Source: Candidatus Magasanikiibacteriota bacterium (GTDB taxonomy: Bacteria; Patescibacteriota; Patescibacteriia; Magasanikbacterales; UBA922). Taken from it: a stretch of DNA of 8,760 nt. Location of the stretch: assembly GCA_012800155.1 (NCBI GenBank), contig JAAZJX010000092.1, forward strand, positions 1-8,760, written 5' to 3'. Made by a program: the position numbers and the translations under genes. The notes beneath the pieces were generated by a model. That model was not told the origin of the DNA. It saw only the letters and a list, made by a program, of their open reading frames with translations, and made no database searches. Shown here one piece after another: positions 6,740-8,760 of this stretch (the stretch's first letter is position 1; each line of letters begins with the position of its first letter).

Positions 6740-6770
6740 ATCCCGGGCAAGCGCATGCTTGACCCGGGAT
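6740..6770. repeat. GC-rich intergenic palindrome (REP-like)
   Basis: ATCCCGGG (6740-6747) pairs with CCCGGGAT (6763-6770). Inside, C6748 pairs with G6761 past a bulged A, and AAGC (6749-6752) pairs with GCTT (6757-6760) around a GCAT loop, giving 13 base pairs in all. The flanks (GTC before, CCAG after) and core match a 'GTCATCCCGGG...CCCGGGATCCAG' palindrome that I recall as dispersed between genes in many bacterial genomes. There is no T-run directly after the stem, although TCTTTT follows a few bases later, so a side role as a terminator is possible. Confidence 0.65.
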
Positions 6771-6780
6771 CCAGTCTTTT

Positions 6781-6882
6781 AGAAACAAGCAGCCAGTCCC
6801 GAAACAGAACCCCTTAACCCCAATCCGCGCTCATCCGCGCCTTTTATCCGCGTATATCTGCGTGAACCAGAAACAAGCAGCC
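6781..6882 (+). repeat. Duplicated 14-mer AGAAACAAGCAGCC
   Basis: Exact copies at 6781-6794 and 6869-6882 flank the ATCCGCG heptamer cluster. A looser third echo (GAAACAG) occurs at 6801 and 6901. The pair could be target-site-like footprints of an inserted element or a local duplication. Confidence 0.55.
6823..6862 (+). repeat. Phased ATCCGCG heptamers
   Basis: ATCCGCG occurs at 6823, 6833 and 6846, and ATCTGCG at 6856, giving steps of 10, 13 and 10 bases. On the other strand this reads as CGCAGAT/CGCGGAT units, a degenerate short-period repeat I recall from intergenic DNA of diverse bacteria. Confidence 0.55.
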
Positions 6883-7055
6883 GCCCATACCCCATCACCG
6901 GAAACAGCATATCCCCGAAAAAAACATTGACACAAAACAGTATTGTTATACCCTGAGCAGACTGCCAAAGCGTCTTATCCTGTCTTTCGCGCTTTGGCGT
7001 GCCTTAGAATACGGAGAAGGGCAGATGTCGGTGCCGTTCCCCGTAAGGAGCTGAA

Positions 7056-7913
7056 ATGCAAGCACTTTTTACAATAGATGTGGAAGACTATTTCCATACC
7101 GTGGAAGGAGAACACGTCCCAAAACTGGCGCAATGGGACGCGCTGCCGACCCGCGTTGAGAAAAACACCCAGGTCCTTCTGGATATCCTGGATGAATACA
7201 AAGTGAAGTCCACCTGCTTCGTCCTTGGCTACGTCGCGCGGAGGCATCCTGACCTGGTCAGGGAAATCTCGCGCCGCGGCCATGAGGTCGCCTCCCACGG
7301 GATGAACCACAAGCATGTGTATGAAATGGCTCCCGAAGAATTCGCCCAGGATTTGGAGACGAGCAAGAAGCTTTTGGAAGATATCTGCGGAAATGAGGTG
7401 TTGGGCTTCCGCAGCCCCGGTTTTTCCTATACGGATAGCTCCCCCTGGTTTTTCGACAAGCTTATTGAAAAAGGCTATTCATTCGATTCTTCCGTCTTTC
7501 CCGCCGCCCGTTTTGAAGGGGGGATAAAGACCGATCAATTCGACCCGCATTGGGTAACTACCTCCCAGGGCAGGATATTTGAATTCCCAATCACCGTGGC
7601 GCCGGTTTTCGGCAAAAACATCTGCTTTTTTGGGGGAGGATACCTGCGCCTGTTCCCCAAATGGATGATTGTCAGCATGGCAAAGAAGCTCCAGCGCGCC
7701 CAGCGGAACGTTCTGTATTACATCCACCCCCGTGAAATCGACCCCTCGCATCCGCGCTTCAAGATGAACGCCCTGAACTCTTTCCGCAGCTACGTGAACC
7801 TGAAAACCGTGGAAGGCAAACTGCGCGCGATCCTGAAACTGAGTGAATTCATCAATTGCAGGGATTACCTGCAACAAATCAAGCTGCAAGAGGATAAGAA
7901 TGCCTCAGGATGA
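7056..7913 (+). CDS. Polysaccharide deacetylase, XrtA/PEP-CTERM-type (NodB fold with DUF3473)
   Basis: Likely a cytoplasmic or membrane-associated metal-dependent deacetylase acting on N-acetylated sugars of an exopolysaccharide or its lipid-linked precursor. The 285 residues match the usual family length. Visible NodB motifs are motif 1 TIDVEDYFH (6-14, catalytic Asp 8 with D11), motif 2 SHGMNHKHVY (80-89, metal-binding His 81 and His 85), motif 3 GFRSPGFS (117-124, R119, P121) and the late motif YYIHPREIDP (221-230, His 224). That last motif is typical of the DUF3473 extension in deacetylases linked to XrtA exosortase loci. No signal peptide is present. The ATG follows TAAGGAG (7044-7050) by 5 bases. 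The stop lies 14 bases inside the methyltransferase gene. No exosortase or glycosyltransferase is seen in the window, so the glycan is unknown. Confidence 0.9.
   Translation: MQALFTIDVEDYFHTVEGEHVPKLAQWDALPTRVEKNTQVLLDILDEYKVKSTCFVLGYVARRHPDLVREISRRGHEVASHGMNHKHVYEMAPEEFAQDLETSKKLLEDICGNEVLGFRSPGFSYTDSSPWFFDKLIEKGYSFDSSVFPAARFEGGIKTDQFDPHWVTTSQGRIFEFPITVAPVFGKNICFFGGGYLRLFPKWMIVSMAKKLQRAQRNVLYYIHPREIDPSHPRFKMNALNSFRSYVNLKTVEGKLRAILKLSEFINCRDYLQQIKLQEDKNASG
7889..7893 (+). promoter_or_regulatory. Ribosome binding site that sets the methyltransferase start
   Basis: AGAGG lies 6 bases before the ATG at 7900, inside the end of the deacetylase gene. The earlier in-frame ATG at 7843 has no such site and would add 19 residues unlike the family N-terminus. 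Confidence 0.6.
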
Positions 7914-8550
7914 CAGGACGTCCGGCTTTTTCGACAGATATTCGGAAAGATTCAACGCCATCTACGGCTCACGTGACAACGTTTTTTGGAACTATATCGA
8001 TAAACACTTCCGCCGGAGTATGCGCTTGCGCTTTGAAGCCGTTCTGGAAGAATGCGCTCCCGGGGACGGCAAAACCGCCCTGGATGTTGGCTGTGGCCCC
8101 GGACACTATATGGTGGCTCTCATCAGGCAAGGGCTGAAGCATGTGCATGGCCTTGATCTCGCCCCGCGCATGCTTGGGATTGCCAGACAGCTTGCCACGG
8201 AAGCGGGTGTGATCGACAAGTGCAGCTTTGAGACTGTCGATTTTCTCGAACTGGATGAAGACACCAGGTATGACTACGTGATCCTGATGGGTTTCATGGA
8301 CTACGTTCAAGACCCCATGCCGGTTGTCCAGAAAGCCATGCGTGTGGCTTCCGGGAAGGTAATGTTCAGTTTTCCGGTGTCCAAAGGATTCCTGGCCTGG
8401 CAGCGCAAGATTCGCTACAAGTCCAAATGCCCTCTATACTTATATGACGAAAAACAACTCCACGCGCTCTTTTCGGGGATAGAGGGATGGAAGTATTCGC
8501 TGCGTGGTTGCGCCAGGGATTATTTCGTTGTGCTGGAGAAAACCGTTTAA
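7900..8550 (+). CDS. SAM-dependent methyltransferase, class I
   Basis: A 216-residue Rossmann-fold methyltransferase. Motif I is ALDVGCGPGHY (60-70), the SAM-binding glycine loop. The acidic end of strand 2 is HGLDLAPRM (83-91, Asp 86 expected to bind the ribose). A motif-II-like acidic turn is VDFLEL (113-118). Motif 4/post-II is YDYVILMGFMDYVQDP (124-139). The protein has the usual length for the methyltransferase 11/25-type superfamily. The substrate cannot be told from sequence. The 14-base overlap with the deacetylase gene suggests the two are cotranscribed and act on the same envelope or glycan pathway, perhaps as sugar or lipid methylation. I chose ATG 7900 over 7843 because of the ribosome binding site at 7889-7893 and because the upstream residues look non-conserved. 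Confidence 0.88.
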   Translation: MPQDDRTSGFFDRYSERFNAIYGSRDNVFWNYIDKHFRRSMRLRFEAVLEECAPGDGKTALDVGCGPGHYMVALIRQGLKHVHGLDLAPRMLGIARQLATEAGVIDKCSFETVDFLELDEDTRYDYVILMGFMDYVQDPMPVVQKAMRVASGKVMFSFPVSKGFLAWQRKIRYKSKCPLYLYDEKQLHALFSGIEGWKYSLRGCARDYFVVLEKTV

Positions 8551-8683
8551 TCCACAGACTCTGTAAAAAGCTTGCCATAGACCCTTTTTCCCGCTTCGCG
8601 GCGGTGCCGGATAAATTGCTTTGACAAAAACAGCAAAGCCTCCAGTCTGGACTCAAACGATAATTGACATCTGGGAGCACAGC

Positions 8684-8760
8684 ATGAGCAACGATGTAGT
8701 GAACTATTTTCTGGAACTGATCGCCATCGACAGCGAATCCAAAGACGAACGCGCCATGGC
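8684..8760 (+). CDS. M20-family metallopeptidase, peptidase T-like (N-terminus only)
   Basis: The first 25 codons of a gene running off the right edge. The start ATG is preceded by GGGAG (8673-8677), 6 bases away. The visible residues (MSNDVVNYFLELIAIDSESK, then DERAM) match the N-terminal helix and 'IDSESKxER' segment of M20 dipeptidases/tripeptidases, especially peptidase T-like proteins. The zinc-binding residues lie beyond the window. Such enzymes are usually cytosolic and release amino acids from small peptides. The gene is 133 bases after the methyltransferase stop, with a TTGACA box in between (8621-8626), so it is probably a separate unit. Confidence 0.7.
   Translation, partial: MSNDVVNYFLELIAIDSESKDERAM

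Larger units (their letters stand above)
6438..7055. other. 618-base gene-free stretch carrying several intergenic repeats
   Basis: No supportable gene. In order it holds a weak hairpin after the exported-protein gene, G-rich low-complexity DNA (6608-6699), a long GC-rich palindrome (6740-6770), a duplicated 14-mer (6781 and 6869), phased ATCCGCG heptamers (6823-6862), a TTGACA box at 6927-6932, and the ribosome binding site TAAGGAG (7044-7050) of the deacetylase gene. A 75-codon minus-strand frame at 6529-6756 is an accident of the low-complexity bases. Confidence 0.7.

Noticed and set aside
6529..6756. 75-codon minus-strand frame
   Set aside because: It arises from the CCACC/TTTCACC low-complexity repeats; no ribosome binding site and no sensible protein composition.
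7843..7899. Upstream ATG extending the methyltransferase by 19 residues
   Set aside because: No ribosome binding site; the site at 7889-7893 fits ATG 7900, and the extra residues lie over the deacetylase C-terminus.
8618..8639. GCTTTG/CAAAGC inverted repeat as a terminator
   Set aside because: The stem is short and AT-rich, with no T-run after it, and it overlaps a TTGACA box.

Overview
The window joins two kinds of DNA. Bases 1 to about 4.9 kb (probably to about 5.4 kb) are the end of a tailed-phage or prophage structural module. From about 5.8 kb onward the genes look like an ordinary Gram-negative-type bacterial chromosome. No rRNA, tRNA, CRISPR array, integrase or transposase is visible. 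The host cannot be named from this sequence alone. The secreted protein with a Sec signal, the XrtA-type (DUF3473) polysaccharide deacetylase and the intergenic relics would fit an uncultured Gram-negative lineage such as Cloacimonadota or a relative, but that is a low-confidence guess.

Phage part, plus strand, tightly packed: the C-terminal portion of a tail tape measure protein (reading frame open through the left edge), a likely baseplate-hub or late-control-D-like tail protein starting inside its stop codon, a 151-residue tail-associated protein overlapping by 13 bases, a tail-fibre-like protein with a 10-residue repeat stalk, and a 67-residue small membrane protein with a charged helix. 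A 131-residue acidic protein follows on the minus strand, with its own ribosome binding site and its own rho-independent terminator. This is the layout of a phage 'moron' or accessory gene.

Between the phage part and the host genes (5310-5816) lies an AT-rich stretch. It holds a degenerate direct-repeat array built on GAAAaAATCGTGATATCG, roughly 22 bases per unit, and a perfect dyad (CGTGA-N4-TCACG) in its outlying copy. This is the least explained signal in the window.

Host part, plus strand: a 206-residue exported protein of no assigned function, then a 618-base gene-free stretch packed with several intergenic repeat types (G-rich GGTGG-type low complexity, a long GC-rich palindrome, a duplicated 14-mer, and phased ATCCGCG heptamers). 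Next come a polysaccharide deacetylase and an overlapping SAM-dependent methyltransferase, which together form a likely two-gene operon for surface glycan or envelope modification. The first 25 codons of an M20-type (peptidase T-like) metallopeptidase run off the right edge.
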